DNA of 64,000 bases from Burkholderia sp. Ax-1724 (GCF_011752995.1 NZ_VWWL01000015.1:124001-188000), one strand, 5' to 3'; shown: positions 51,146-59,870, numbered from the stretch's first letter. Made by a program: numbers and translations. Notes: generated from the letters alone by a model not told the origin.

Positions 51146-51915
51146 GCAACCTCCCTGCGCTGCGGTTCCTGCGGCGCGCCGATATACGCTTCGACAACCA
51201 GTGGATCGGTCGACACGGTCTGGTAATCGCCCTCGGCGAGAATCGCGCCGCGCTGCAGCACCGTAATGCGGTCGCTGATACCCGCGACCATTGCCATGTT
51301 GTGTTCGACCATCAACACCGTGCGTCCCGCCGACACTTTCCTGATCAGTTCGGTCACGCGTTCGACGTCTTCGTGTCCCATGCCGGAGGTCGGCTCGTCG
51401 AGCAGCATCAGTTCCGGGTCCATCGCAAGCGTGGTCGCGATTTCGAGTGCGCGTTTGCGGCCGTACGGCAGATCCGTGACGACGCGATCCGCGAAGCTGC
51501 TGAGATCGACTTCCTCCAGCAACTGCATGGCGCGCTCATTAAGCACGTTCAGCGCCCGTTCGCTACGCCAGAACTGGTACGACGTGCCCGTCGCGCGCTG
51601 CAAGCCGACACGCACGTTCTGCAACACCGTCATATGCGGAAACACCGCCGAAATCTGGAACGAACGCACAATGCCGCGTCGCGCGACCTGCGACGGCCGT
51701 TGCGAGGTAATGTCGATTCCGTTGAACAGGATGCGGCCGGAAGTGGGCGCCAGCGTCTTCGTCAGCAGGTTGAAGCAGGTCGTCTTGCCCGCGCCGTTCG
51801 GCCCGAGCAGCGCATGGATATGCCCGCGCCGCACTTTCAGGTTCACGCGATTGACCGCGGTGAAGCCCTTGAAGTCCTTGCTCAGATCGCGCGTTTCGAG
51901 AATCAGGTCATCCAT
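51142..51915 (-). CDS. livG: ABC transporter ATP-binding protein LivG
   Basis: ATPase of 257 aa from ATG at 51915. Walker A is GPNGAGKTTCFNLLT near residue 37. The LivG-type signature DLPYGRKRALEIATTLAMDPELMLLDEPTSGMGHED lies near 152-187. The C terminus VSTDPLVVEAYIG is standard. Its start overlaps the end of livM by eight bases (ATGGATGA) and its stop overlaps the livF start. Together with LivF it powers the third importer in the window. Confidence 0.9.
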   Translation of the reverse strand: MDDLILETRDLSKDFKGFTAVNRVNLKVRRGHIHALLGPNGAGKTTCFNLLTKTLAPTSGRILFNGIDITSQRPSQVARRGIVRSFQISAVFPHMTVLQNVRVGLQRATGTSYQFWRSERALNVLNERAMQLLEEVDLSSFADRVVTDLPYGRKRALEIATTLAMDPELMLLDEPTSGMGHEDVERVTELIRKVSAGRTVLMVEHNMAMVAGISDRITVLQRGAILAEGDYQTVSTDPLVVEAYIGAPQEPQRREVA

Positions 51916-52897
51916 GTTGACGCGCTCCCTGCCCACCCGCCTTGCGCGACAACGCCAGCATCGAACCGACGATGCCACGCCTGAACGTCAGCACGCACAC
52001 CACGAAGATCAGCCCCGTCACCATCGTCACCGAGACGCCGATCTGCCTGAACCAGTCGACATGCGTGGTCTCCGCGAGCAGATTGCCGAAGTCGCCGAGC
52101 TTGCTCTCGAGTGCGACGATGACCAACGCGCCGATCACCGGACCGAAATAGGTGCCCATACCGCCGATCAGCACCATCAGGATGACGAGGCCGGACATCG
52201 CCCAGTGCGCATCGGTGAGCGTCTGCGTGCCGACCGAGACTGCCTTCGTCGCTCCCGCGAGCCCGGCGAGCGAGGTCGACAGCACGAACGCAAGCAGCTT
52301 GTGACGCGTAACGTCATACCCGAGCGACACGGCCCTCGCTTCGTTTTCGCGGATCGCGAGCAGTACCTGGCCGAACGGTGAATGCACGACCCGCAGCATG
52401 AGCACGTAGCCGAGGGAGGTGATTGCAAGCACGACGTAATAGAACGTCATATCGTCGGTCAGATCGAGACCCGCGAGCGTGCCGCGCGGAATCCCCTGCA
52501 AGCCGTCCTCGCCGCCGGTAAACGGTGCCTGCAGGAATACGAAGTAAATCATCTGCGCGAGCGCGAGAGTAATCATCGAGAAATAGATACCGTTGCGACG
52601 TGCGGCCAGCAGGCCGAAGCCCAGCCCCATCAATGCGCCCGTCACGATGCCGGCGACGATGCCGAGCGCAAACGGCCAGTGCAGCGTCGCGAGCACATAG
52701 CCGGCGATATAACCCGCGCCACCGAAGAACGCGGCATGCCCGAACGACACCAGCCCGGCGAAGCCGATCAGAAGATTGAACGAACACGCGAACAGTGCGA
52801 AGCACAGCACGTTCATCAGAAACAGCGGATAAACGAAATGCGGAGCCAGCAGGAATACGACGACTGCGAAGCCATAAGCGACTTTTCTGTCGATCAT
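51908..52897 (-). CDS. livM: ABC transporter permease LivM
   Basis: Inner-membrane permease (329 aa). It has CSFNLLIGFAGLVSFGHAAFFGGAGYIAGYVLATLH near residue 40, RRNGIYFSMITLALAQMIYF near 100, GGEDGLQGIPRG and IRENEARAVSLGYDV near 190, and VLIGGMGTYFGPVIGALVIV near 255. All are LivM hallmarks. ATG 52897 has GGGAG upstream. The ENEARAVSLGYD loop and GGEDG motif resemble the permease half of the fusion at the left edge more than the LivM at 27200. Confidence 0.9.
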   Translation of the reverse strand: MIDRKVAYGFAVVVFLLAPHFVYPLFLMNVLCFALFACSFNLLIGFAGLVSFGHAAFFGGAGYIAGYVLATLHWPFALGIVAGIVTGALMGLGFGLLAARRNGIYFSMITLALAQMIYFVFLQAPFTGGEDGLQGIPRGTLAGLDLTDDMTFYYVVLAITSLGYVLMLRVVHSPFGQVLLAIRENEARAVSLGYDVTRHKLLAFVLSTSLAGLAGATKAVSVGTQTLTDAHWAMSGLVILMVLIGGMGTYFGPVIGALVIVALESKLGDFGNLLAETTHVDWFRQIGVSVTMVTGLIFVVCVLTFRRGIVGSMLALSRKAGGQGARQHG

Positions 52898-52943
52898 CGC
52901 GCGAATCTCCCGTGAAGCACATAACGGTCGGATGCATGCATGT

Positions 52944-53828
52944 TCAACGCTCCTTGCCGAACAGGCCCGCTGGGCGCAGCACCAGTACGATCGCCATAAT
53001 GACGAATACGACCGTAGCCGACGCCTGCGGATAGAACAGGCTGACCAGCGCTTCCGCCACCCCGAGCACGAGCCCCGTGACGATCGCGCCGACGATCGAA
53101 CTCAACCCGCCGATCACCACCACCGCGAACACCACGACGATCAGGTTCGAACCCATCTGTGGCGACACCTGCACCGTGGGTGCGGCCAGCACGCCGGCCA
53201 GTCCGGCGAGGCCCACGCCGAAAGCGTAGGTCAGCGTGATCAGGCGCGGCACGTTGATGCCGAAAGCCTCGACGAGGCGCGGGTTCTCGGTGCCCGCCCG
53301 TAGATACGAGCCCAGACGTGTGCGCTCGATCGCATACCAGGTCGCGAAACATACGACGAGGCTTACCGCGACGACCCACGCCTGATACACCGGCAGCACC
53401 ATGAAGCCGAGATCGGCGGCACCGTTCAGCGCGTCGGGCGCCGAATACGACACGCCCGAGGCGCCATAGAACGACTGCAGCAGGCCTTCGAGAAAGCTCG
53501 CGAGGCCGATCATCAGCAGCAGCCCGTACAGGTGATCCAGCTTGTAGAGCCAGCGCAGCATCGTCTTCTCGATCACGACGCCGATCAACCCGACGATCAG
53601 CGGTGCAAGAATCAGCATTGCCCAGTAGCTGAGGCCGAGATAGTCGAGCCCCATCCACGTCGCGAACGCGCCGAGCATGTACAGCGCGCCGTGCGACAGG
53701 TTGATTACATTGAGCAAACCGAAAATGATCGCGAGACCGAGCGACAACATCGCGTAAAACGAGCCGTTGACGAGACCGATCACCAGTTGGGACAGGACAG
53801 CCTGTACCGGATAGCCGAAAATTTCCAT
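52944..53828 (-). CDS. livH: ABC transporter permease LivH
   Basis: Inner-membrane permease (294 aa). It has LSQLVIGLVNGSFYAMLSLGLAIIFGLLNVINLSHGALYMLGAF at the N terminus, PRLVEAFGINVPRLITLTYAFG near residue 195, FAVVVIGGLSSIVGAIVTGLVLG near 235 and the ending LRPAGLFGKER. It is 46 bases before livM and 24 after the binding-protein gene. The standard order (binding protein, H, M, G, F) is complete here. Confidence 0.9.
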   Translation of the reverse strand: MEIFGYPVQAVLSQLVIGLVNGSFYAMLSLGLAIIFGLLNVINLSHGALYMLGAFATWMGLDYLGLSYWAMLILAPLIVGLIGVVIEKTMLRWLYKLDHLYGLLLMIGLASFLEGLLQSFYGASGVSYSAPDALNGAADLGFMVLPVYQAWVVAVSLVVCFATWYAIERTRLGSYLRAGTENPRLVEAFGINVPRLITLTYAFGVGLAGLAGVLAAPTVQVSPQMGSNLIVVVFAVVVIGGLSSIVGAIVTGLVLGVAEALVSLFYPQASATVVFVIMAIVLVLRPAGLFGKER

Positions 53829-53852
53829 ATCTGATTCCGCAAGCCCGCCGCG

Positions 53853-55064
53853 TCACTTCCACAACTTGCATTGCGATTCGGCTTTCGTGTTGAATGCCTG
53901 ATCGCCTGGAATCGTGCGAATCGTCTTGTAGTAATCCCACGGATATTTCGACTCGGCCGGCGTCTTCACCTGGCGTAGATACATGTCGTGCACCATGCGT
54001 CCGTCGGGACGGATCGTGCCATGCTTCGTGAACAGGTCGTCGATCGGATGCGTCTTCATGTAGGCCATCACCTTGTCGCCGTCATCGCTATTGAGCGCCT
54101 TGACCGCTTTCAGATAAGTGAGTGTGGCCGAGTAGTCGGCCGCCTGCATCGCGGTCGGCATGCGATGCACGATCGCGAAGAAGCGTTTGGACCACGCACG
54201 CGATTCGTCATCCTGATCCCAGTACCAGCTGTCCGTGAGATACATGCCCTGGGTCAGATTGAGGCCGAGAGAATTTATCTCGGTGATGTGCGTAAGAATC
54301 GCGGCGAGGTGCATCGTCTTGTTGACGCCGAACTGGTTCGCCGTTTTCACCGCATTGATCAGATCGCCGCCGCTGGTGGCCAAGCCGAGAATCTGCGCTT
54401 TCGACGCCTGTGCCTGCAACACCAGCGAGGAGAAGTTAGGCGACGCACCCACCGGGTGCCTGACCGAACCCAATACCTTGCCGCCCTTCGCCTGCACGAC
54501 CTTCGCCGTTTCGTCCTGCAGCGATGTACCGAACGCGTAGTCCGCGGTGATGAAGAACCAGGTCTTGCCGCCCTGATCGACGATCGCGCCCCCCGTGCCG
54601 CGCGACACCGAGATCGTGTCGTATGCGTAGGCAACCGTGTACGGCGTGCAGTCTTCGTTGGTGAGCCGCGCGGTTGCCGCGGTGACCGCCATGAACGGCT
54701 TTTTCTTCTCGGCCGACAGTTTCGCCAGCGCGAGGCCGACACTCGAGTTAGCGCCGCCGATCATCATGTCGAGGCCGTCCTGATCGAACCACTCGTGCGC
54801 CTTGTTGTTCGCGACGTCCACCTTGTTCAGATGATCCGCATACAGCAGCTCGATCTTCTTGCCGTTGACCGTGCCGCCGAAATCGGCGACTGCCATCCTG
54901 ATCGCCTCCACGCCGCCCTGCCCGTCGTTGTCGGCGTAGGTTCCCGAAATATCGGTGAGAAAGCCTATTTTCACGGCGTCGCCTGAAATCTGCGCCGATG
55001 CCTGGATTGACCAGCCGGCGGAAAGTACCGTGATGGCCGCACAGCAGAATGCCCCGAATCTCAT
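53853..55064 (-). CDS. Periplasmic substrate-binding protein of Liv-type ABC transporter
   Basis: Secreted binding protein, 403 aa from ATG at 55064 (GGGAGACACG upstream; a longer frame to 55103 lacks this and dilutes the signal peptide). The signal peptide is MRFGAFCCAAITVLSAGWSIQASA. The mature chain begins QISGDAVKIGFLTDISGTYADNDGQGGVEAIRMAVADF. This subgroup, with YTVAYAYDTISVSRGTGGA and GGKTWFFITADYAFGTSLQDE, is common next to aromatic-acid pathways. It is the first gene of the third Liv operon, with LacI-type operator site A 63 bases upstream, shared with the divergent reductase gene. Confidence 0.88.
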   Translation of the reverse strand: MRFGAFCCAAITVLSAGWSIQASAQISGDAVKIGFLTDISGTYADNDGQGGVEAIRMAVADFGGTVNGKKIELLYADHLNKVDVANNKAHEWFDQDGLDMMIGGANSSVGLALAKLSAEKKKPFMAVTAATARLTNEDCTPYTVAYAYDTISVSRGTGGAIVDQGGKTWFFITADYAFGTSLQDETAKVVQAKGGKVLGSVRHPVGASPNFSSLVLQAQASKAQILGLATSGGDLINAVKTANQFGVNKTMHLAAILTHITEINSLGLNLTQGMYLTDSWYWDQDDESRAWSKRFFAIVHRMPTAMQAADYSATLTYLKAVKALNSDDGDKVMAYMKTHPIDDLFTKHGTIRPDGRMVHDMYLRQVKTPAESKYPWDYYKTIRTIPGDQAFNTKAESQCKLWK

Positions 55065-55123
55065 GCGTCGTGTCTCCCTGGTATTGGACCCTTTCGACTT
55101 CACCGTATCGATTTCGCGTGGCG

Positions 55124-55143
55124 CTATGATAGCGCTAACCTAA
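55124..55143. promoter_or_regulatory. LacI-type operator, site A
   Basis: TATGAT-AGCGCT-AACCTA on the plus strand, with core TAGCGCTA at 55130-55137. It lies between the divergent binding-protein gene and the ferredoxin reductase gene, and overlaps a possible -10 element (TATGAT, 55125-55130) for the reductase. It shares its core and flanks with sites at 56681, 58318 and 59857. The LacI protein encoded at 58559-59665 is the likely reader. Confidence 0.7.
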
Positions 55144-55235
55144 ATGCATGGAATGAGTAGATACCCGACATTCGCGAAAACGGATTGCATGCAATCCTTG
55201 CGCTCCTGTCCCGTCCTTTTCATTTGCGTGAATCC

Positions 55236-56465
55236 ATGAACCAACAGTTCGACATTCTGATAATCGGTGGCGGTCAGGCAGGACGATGCGCCGCGCAAGC
55301 CGCACGCGCGGTACGGCCGGACGCGCGCATCGCGATTCTCGGCGATGAGATGCATTTGCCCTACGATCGCCCGCCGCTCTCGAAAGACGTCTTGCATGAT
55401 CTGGCCAATAGCGCCGCGTGCGAAAAGCTCAGCGCCGCACAGTTCGCCGACGAACGTATCGAGGTGCGACCAGGCGAGCGCGCGACAGCGGTCGACAAAA
55501 CGGCCCGCGTGGTCGATACCGCCGCGGGTCATCGCTATCGCTACGGGCAACTGATTCTCGCCACCGGCTCGCGCGTGCGACGTCTGCCGCTGCCGCGCGA
55601 ACTGGACGACGATGTTTTCTATCTGCGCACGCGCGACGACGCGCATCGTTTGCAGCCGCGCCTGCGGGCCGGCGCGAATGTGGCCGTGATCGGCGGCGGC
55701 TTCATCGGCCTCGAGGTGGCCGCGGCAGCGCGGCACCACGGCTGCACCGTCACCGTGATCGATCTGGCTGACCGGCTACTCGCACGTGTGTTTCCCGACG
55801 CCGCGAGCCGTCGCGTACTGGCCATGCATCGAGCGGCGGGCGTCGATGTGCGGCTCGGTGCACGGATCGCACGTATCGAACAGGGACCGCAAGGCGGCGT
55901 GCGCATCGCGCTGCAAGACGCCGCGCATCCGGTTCATGCGGACCTGATCGTGATCGGCATCGGCGTCATACCGAACACCGAGCTGGCGCAGCAGGCGGGC
56001 CTCGCTGTCGACGACGGCATTCTCGTCGACGCATACGGACGTACCGACGACCCGTACATCTTCGCGGCGGGAGAGGTAACGCGCCATCCGGTCGAGGGCC
56101 GCAGCGGCCTGCACCGCATCGAGTCGTGGCAAGTCGCCGAACTGCAGGCGCGGGCGGCCGGCGCAACGGCGGCGGGTGAGCCGCGACGCTACGACGACGT
56201 ACCGTGGTTCTGGTCCGATCAACTGGGCGTGAACATCCAGATGCTCGGCCACATTCCGGATGCGCCGGTGTGGGTCATGCGCGGTACGGCGGACGGTGCG
56301 CACAGCCTGTTCGCCTTCGATGCGGACGGCCGCGTAACGGGCGCCATCGCCTTCGATGCCGGCCGCGATATTTCCGCATTGCGCCGCGTGCTGGCGAAAA
56401 ACGGACGACTCGACCCGATAGCGCTCGCCGACCCCAAAGTTAGCTGGCGCGAACTGATGGGCTGA
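55236..56465 (+). CDS. NADH:ferredoxin reductase of a Rieske dioxygenase
   Basis: FAD-dependent reductase, 409 aa from ATG at 55236. The FAD motif is FDILIIGGGQAGRCAAQAARAV near residue 5. DEMHLPYDRPPLSKDVLHD lies near 37. The NAD motif is VAVIGGGFIGLEVAAAARHHG near 148, and the second FAD contact DPYIFAAGEVTRHP near 272. WFWSDQLGVNIQMLGHIPD near 325 is characteristic of the BphA4/AndAa class. It supplies the third component missing beside the dioxygenase genes, 7-9 kb away on the other strand. Divergent from the third Liv operon across LacI-type site A. Confidence 0.88.
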   Translation: MNQQFDILIIGGGQAGRCAAQAARAVRPDARIAILGDEMHLPYDRPPLSKDVLHDLANSAACEKLSAAQFADERIEVRPGERATAVDKTARVVDTAAGHRYRYGQLILATGSRVRRLPLPRELDDDVFYLRTRDDAHRLQPRLRAGANVAVIGGGFIGLEVAAAARHHGCTVTVIDLADRLLARVFPDAASRRVLAMHRAAGVDVRLGARIARIEQGPQGGVRIALQDAAHPVHADLIVIGIGVIPNTELAQQAGLAVDDGILVDAYGRTDDPYIFAAGEVTRHPVEGRSGLHRIESWQVAELQARAAGATAAGEPRRYDDVPWFWSDQLGVNIQMLGHIPDAPVWVMRGTADGAHSLFAFDADGRVTGAIAFDAGRDISALRRVLAKNGRLDPIALADPKVSWRELMG

Positions 56466-56499
56466 AGCCGGCTTTCCGGGCAGGAGACGGACCCGGCAT

Positions 56500-56628
56500 T
56501 CGCCGCGGAATGTCTGCCGCCATGACTTCGGTGCCACGTCGTACGAAACGCGAAACCACTTCGCGGCTCAATGCCGTGCCGCTGCCCGTCACGACCTCGC
56601 GCGGGCCGATAAAGTCAGGATAGTTCAT
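56500..56628 (-). pseudogene. Remnant of a short-chain dehydrogenase N terminus
   Basis: An ATG at 56628 opens a frame reading PREVVTGSGTALSREVVSRFVRRGTEVMAADI. This matches the first 35 residues of an SDR (cofactor loop TGxxxGIG, helix, then the V-A-D-I strand) but with ALS where GIG should be. After that it has no SDR similarity, and the frame runs into the end of the reductase gene. It looks like the 5-prime stub of a deleted gene. Operator site B lies in what would have been its promoter. Confidence 0.5.
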
Positions 56629-56674
56629 ATCATCCGAGGTTATCGGTCATACCGCCTCACTGCTTGCCGCCTCG

Positions 56675-56694
56675 AATGGATAGCGCTACCATCG
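56675..56694. promoter_or_regulatory. LacI-type operator, site B
   Basis: AATGGAT-AGCGCT-ACCATC on the plus strand, core TAGCGCTA at 56681-56688. It lies 78 bases before the ATG of the small protein gene at 56766 and 53 bases before the SDR remnant reading the other way. Symmetric flanks (GG and CC) extend the palindrome. Confidence 0.7.
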
Positions 56695-56765
56695 TAAGTC
56701 CTGGCAGCGCGGCCGGCCGTGCAATCGGTGTGCCGCGATCCCTTCAACCACGAGGAGACGTCACG

Positions 56766-57398
56766 ATGGCCGTTGCCGGCAAGGCAGTGCTCGCGATCTG
56801 GAATACGATCGCGCCCGAACTTCACGAAAGTGAATACGACGCGTGGATCACGCGCGAACACTTGCGCGAGCGAGTCGATATTCCCGGCTTCGTGCGGGCA
56901 CGGCGCTATACGTCGTTAGATACCGGGCACCCGGCCTATTTCGCCTGCTATGAGCTGGCCAATGACCAGGTGCTGACCGAAGCCCCCTATCAGGCGCGCG
57001 TCGCGTCACCAACGCCATGGACGCAGCAAATGAAGCCGCATCTGCGCACCTCGGCGCGCGGCACTTTCGGCGTGCTGGCTACGACGGGAGACGGCATCGG
57101 CGGCGCACTGGCAACACTGCGTCTGCGCATACCGAGGGAAATTGATGCGCGACAGGGCGTGTCGCTATGCGACACAATCATGCGCGAACCGCGCATGATG
57201 GGTGTGCATTGCGCGGTCGAACGTCATGCGGAGCCGGATCACGACGATACCGTCGGACATCTGCTGATGCTCGAAAGCGCGCGAGCAACCACACTCGAAG
57301 CTTGTGTGGCGGCTGCGTGCCGCGCAATTGAAAGCGTGGCGAGCCGCGTGCGCGAACCACAGGTGGATCTGTTCGCGCTGAGTTGCGTGATCGGGTAG
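56766..57398 (+). CDS. Conserved hypothetical protein, probable dimeric alpha/beta-barrel
   Basis: Protein of 210 aa from ATG at 56766 (GAGGAGACG upstream). The N-terminal half, AVLAIWNTIAPELHESEYDAWITREHLRERVDIPGFVRARRYTSLD and AYFACYELANDQVL, has the pattern of EthD/dimeric alpha-beta-barrel proteins. There the W..EH..ER motif lines a small pocket. The second half seems to repeat the fold loosely (GVHCAVERHAEPDHDD, HLLMLESA). No signal peptide. It carries operator site B in its promoter, so it belongs to the LacI-type regulon. Function unknown; such proteins sometimes handle reactive intermediates. Confidence 0.7.
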   Translation: MAVAGKAVLAIWNTIAPELHESEYDAWITREHLRERVDIPGFVRARRYTSLDTGHPAYFACYELANDQVLTEAPYQARVASPTPWTQQMKPHLRTSARGTFGVLATTGDGIGGALATLRLRIPREIDARQGVSLCDTIMREPRMMGVHCAVERHAEPDHDDTVGHLLMLESARATTLEACVAAACRAIESVASRVREPQVDLFALSCVIG

Positions 57399-57460
57399 CG
57401 AAGCACGGCAAGCGCAGCATGCCCGAGCTTGCCATGACGGCCCGTTCGCAGCGCCACGGC

Positions 57461-58240
57461 TCAGATCGCGAGCCAGCCTCCCTCCACCGGTAGCATCGCG
57501 CCTGTCATCTGCGCCGCCGCATCGCCGCACAGGAACACGACGAGATCGGCGACATGCGCCGCTTCGACGAAGCGGCCGGTCGGCTGCTTGCCGGTCAGAA
57601 AACGCTCGACCGCCGTCTCGCGGTCGAGTCCCGTGTCTTCCATCAATGCCTGAATCCGGTTTTCGCTAGTCGGCGTATGCACCGCACCCGGGCAGATCGC
57701 GTTGCAGGTAATCCCCTGCCCCATCGTTTCGGCGGCGACCGCGCGCGTAAGGCCAAGCAGCGCGGACTTGGTCGTCACGTAATCGACGCGGTTGACCGTG
57801 CCGCGCATACCGTACACCGACGTCATATTAAAGATGCGGCCCCAGCCGCGTTCGCGCATCCCCGGCAAGGCGAGGCGAATCGAGTGAAAGGCCGCACTGA
57901 GGTTGACCGCCAGCGCCTGCTCCCACCTGTCGACCGGAAACGCATCGATCGGCGCGAAATGGCGTACTACCGCGTTATTGACCAGCACGTCGATCGAGCC
58001 GAGCCGCTCGATCACTTCGAACATCATCCGCTCGACGGCGCACGCATCGCCGAGATCCACCTGCAGGTAATCGGCGCGGCGGCCATGCTTTGCCTCGAAG
58101 GCCGCGCGTGCCTCCTCGACGTGCGCGGGCGGCTCGACGCCATGCAGCACGACCTGACAGCCGGCTGTCGCTAGTGCATCGGCCATCGCAAAGCCCAAAC
58201 CATGAGACGATCCCGTTACGAGTGCAGTTTTCCCCTTCAT
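57461..58240 (-). CDS. Short-chain dehydrogenase (3-hydroxybutyrate dehydrogenase-like)
   Basis: Classical SDR of 259 aa. It has KTALVTGSSHGLGFAMADALATAG (cofactor loop residues 8-16), VNNAVVRHFAPIDAFPVDRWEQALAVNLSAAFHSIRLALPGM near 90 and the catalytic Ser in IFNMTSVYGMRG near 140. YVTTKSALLGLTRAVA follows near 155, and the end GRFVEAAHVADLVVFLCGDAAAQMTGAMLPVEGGW. The last segment closely resembles D-3-hydroxybutyrate dehydrogenases. Regulon context suggests a hydroxy-acid intermediate instead. LacI-type site C lies 78 bases upstream over a possible -10. Confidence 0.85.
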   Translation of the reverse strand: MKGKTALVTGSSHGLGFAMADALATAGCQVVLHGVEPPAHVEEARAAFEAKHGRRADYLQVDLGDACAVERMMFEVIERLGSIDVLVNNAVVRHFAPIDAFPVDRWEQALAVNLSAAFHSIRLALPGMRERGWGRIFNMTSVYGMRGTVNRVDYVTTKSALLGLTRAVAAETMGQGITCNAICPGAVHTPTSENRIQALMEDTGLDRETAVERFLTGKQPTGRFVEAAHVADLVVFLCGDAAAQMTGAMLPVEGGWLAI

Positions 58241-58558
58241 TCTGCGATTTTCCTTGTCGACTGGCGCGCCCGTCGCCGGGCTTCGGCGAAGTATAGACTA
58301 CCCGCCGCGTTAAATGGTAGCGCTAACTTATATGAAAAGACAAAGTGCTGCAACATAGGGAGTTGCCCGGAGCATTGCCAGGCAGCAGGCCGGAAAAAAA
58401 CGCAAAATGGAATACGCGCGGCGCCACGCGAAACTCATGCGTGGAACGCCGTGGCTGGAACCATCGAAAAAGTAAGCGGCATATCGCACGCTGATGCTGA
58501 CAAACCGGCGGCGGAACGGGGCCGCTTCGGACACATGACGGGCAGAGTGCCCGCCGGG
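58241..58558. other. 318-base intergenic region between SDR and lacI-type genes
   Basis: No gene is supported here. The SDR-proximal end holds operator site C and a possible minus-strand promoter: TTGCAG, 15 bases, then TATAAG, immediately before the operator. The remainder is the 3-prime flank of the lacI-type gene, with no clear terminator stem. The open frames crossing it are extensions of the strand opposite the lacI gene. Confidence 0.6.
58312..58331. promoter_or_regulatory. LacI-type operator, site C
   Basis: AAATGGT-AGCGCT-AACTTA on the plus strand, core TAGCGCTA at 58318-58325. On the minus strand it directly follows a TATAAG -10-like element of the SDR promoter, so a bound repressor would block initiation. 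Confidence 0.7.
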
Positions 58559-59665
58559 TCAGGTGCTTTCGCGCTGAATGATCTCGAAGCCGAGATCGAG
58601 CCGCGTCGGCACGGCTGGCTCGTTGCTGCGCAAGCGTTGCAGCAACGCTTCGGCACTGCGGCGGCCGATTTCGAGCCGTGGCAGATTCAGGCAGGTGAGA
58701 CGCGGCACCGTATGGCGCAGGATGTCGAGGTCGTCGAAGCCGGCAATCGCGATGCGCTCCGGCACTTTCCAGTTGCGCCGCTGCGCTTCGAATAGCGCAC
58801 CGATAGCCAGCACATCGCCGGCAAAGAAGATCGCGTCGACGTCCTGCACGCGCTGCATCATGTCCACGAGCGCGTGCGCGCCCGAGGTCAGGCCGCCCTC
58901 CACTTCACGCACCAGCGCCGGATTGCGCTCACGGCCGAGCGCGGCGAGCGCCGCGTGATAGCCCTTCAGACGCTCGCGAGCGCGCATGTTGTTACGGGTA
59001 GTCAGGCAGACGAAACCGATCGACCGGTAGCCGCGGCCGGCCAGATACAGCGTCATCTCCCTGGCGGCGGCGTAGTTCGAGTAGCTGATCGCCATGTCGA
59101 GCGGCGTGCGCGCGAGGTCGCCCGTCTCGACGATCGGGATGCCGGCCGCGCGGATCACCTGCGCGGCGCGCGGCGTATGGACCGTATTGTGCAGTACCAG
59201 TCCGCACACGCGCTGTGCAATAAACGCATCGATCAGCGCCTCTTCCTCTTCGAGCGAATAGCCGCTGTCGGCCAACAGCAACTGCATGCCGGCGGCACGC
59301 AGTACGTCCGCGCAGCCCTTGATGCTGTGCGAATACAGCGAATTCTGAATACTCGGCACGATCTGGCCGACCACATTCGAGCGTGCCGACGCGAGATTCG
59401 ATGCGATGTGATTCGGCACGTAGCCAATGCGGCGCACCGTATCGAGCACGAGCTTACGGGTTTCCTCGGAGAGCCGCTCGGGTTCGTTGAGCGCCCGCGA
59501 TACAGTCATCAGTGACACGTTCGCCGCGTTCGCCACGTCGATCATGCGCACCGCCTGTCCGCCCGTGCGTGTCTTGCCCGTACCGACAGCTGGTTTCAGC
59601 GCGGCTTTCGTTCCGCTTTTCAACCCGGTCTTTCCGTCGTCGACGGCCGCCACACGCTTTTTCAC
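58559..59665 (-). CDS. LacI-family transcriptional regulator
   Basis: Repressor of about 368 aa if it starts at GTG 59665; the next good start, ATG 59545 (MIDVANAANVS), gives 328 aa. The DNA-binding helix-turn-helix and hinge are VRMIDVANAANVSLMTVSRALNEPERLSEETRKLVLDTVRRIGYVPNHIASNL. The periplasmic-binding-like effector core follows, with VVGQIVPSIQNSLYSHSIKGCADVL, VDAIFFAGDVLAIGALFEAQRR and ERIAIAGFDDLDIL. It closely follows the GntR (gluconate) type of LacI protein. It is surrounded by four palindromes of LacI-operator shape (core AGCGCT, central CG typical of the family) in the promoters of the Liv operon, reductase, small protein, SDR and hydrolase genes. Confidence 0.88.
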   Translation of the reverse strand: MKKRVAAVDDGKTGLKSGTKAALKPAVGTGKTRTGGQAVRMIDVANAANVSLMTVSRALNEPERLSEETRKLVLDTVRRIGYVPNHIASNLASARSNVVGQIVPSIQNSLYSHSIKGCADVLRAAGMQLLLADSGYSLEEEEALIDAFIAQRVCGLVLHNTVHTPRAAQVIRAAGIPIVETGDLARTPLDMAISYSNYAAAREMTLYLAGRGYRSIGFVCLTTRNNMRARERLKGYHAALAALGRERNPALVREVEGGLTSGAHALVDMMQRVQDVDAIFFAGDVLAIGALFEAQRRNWKVPERIAIAGFDDLDILRHTVPRLTCLNLPRLEIGRRSAEALLQRLRSNEPAVPTRLDLGFEIIQREST

Positions 59666-59850
59666 TCGTCCATCCGACTCTTCAGTTCGATGATGGATTG
59701 TAGCGCATGCGGCACGGCGCTCCACGCCGCCTTGAACGCCCCCCGCCCTTGGGCCAGACGAGGCTCGCCCATGACAACGGACAACAGCGGCACGCCATTC
59801 GCGCCTGCAGCAACCCGCGCGACGACTCAACACAACGAGCCGCGAGAGAG

Positions 59851-59870
59851 TTATGATAGCGCTCTCATAC
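59851..59870. promoter_or_regulatory. LacI-type operator, site D
   Basis: TTATGAT-AGCGCT-CTCATAC on the plus strand, core at 59858-59863. The palindrome ATGA-N-AGCGCT-N-TCAT is near perfect over 16 bases (59853-59868). It overlaps a possible -10 (TATGAT) and lies 26 bases before the hydrolase ATG; the divergent lacI-type gene starts about 190 bases away, so autoregulation is possible. Confidence 0.7.
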
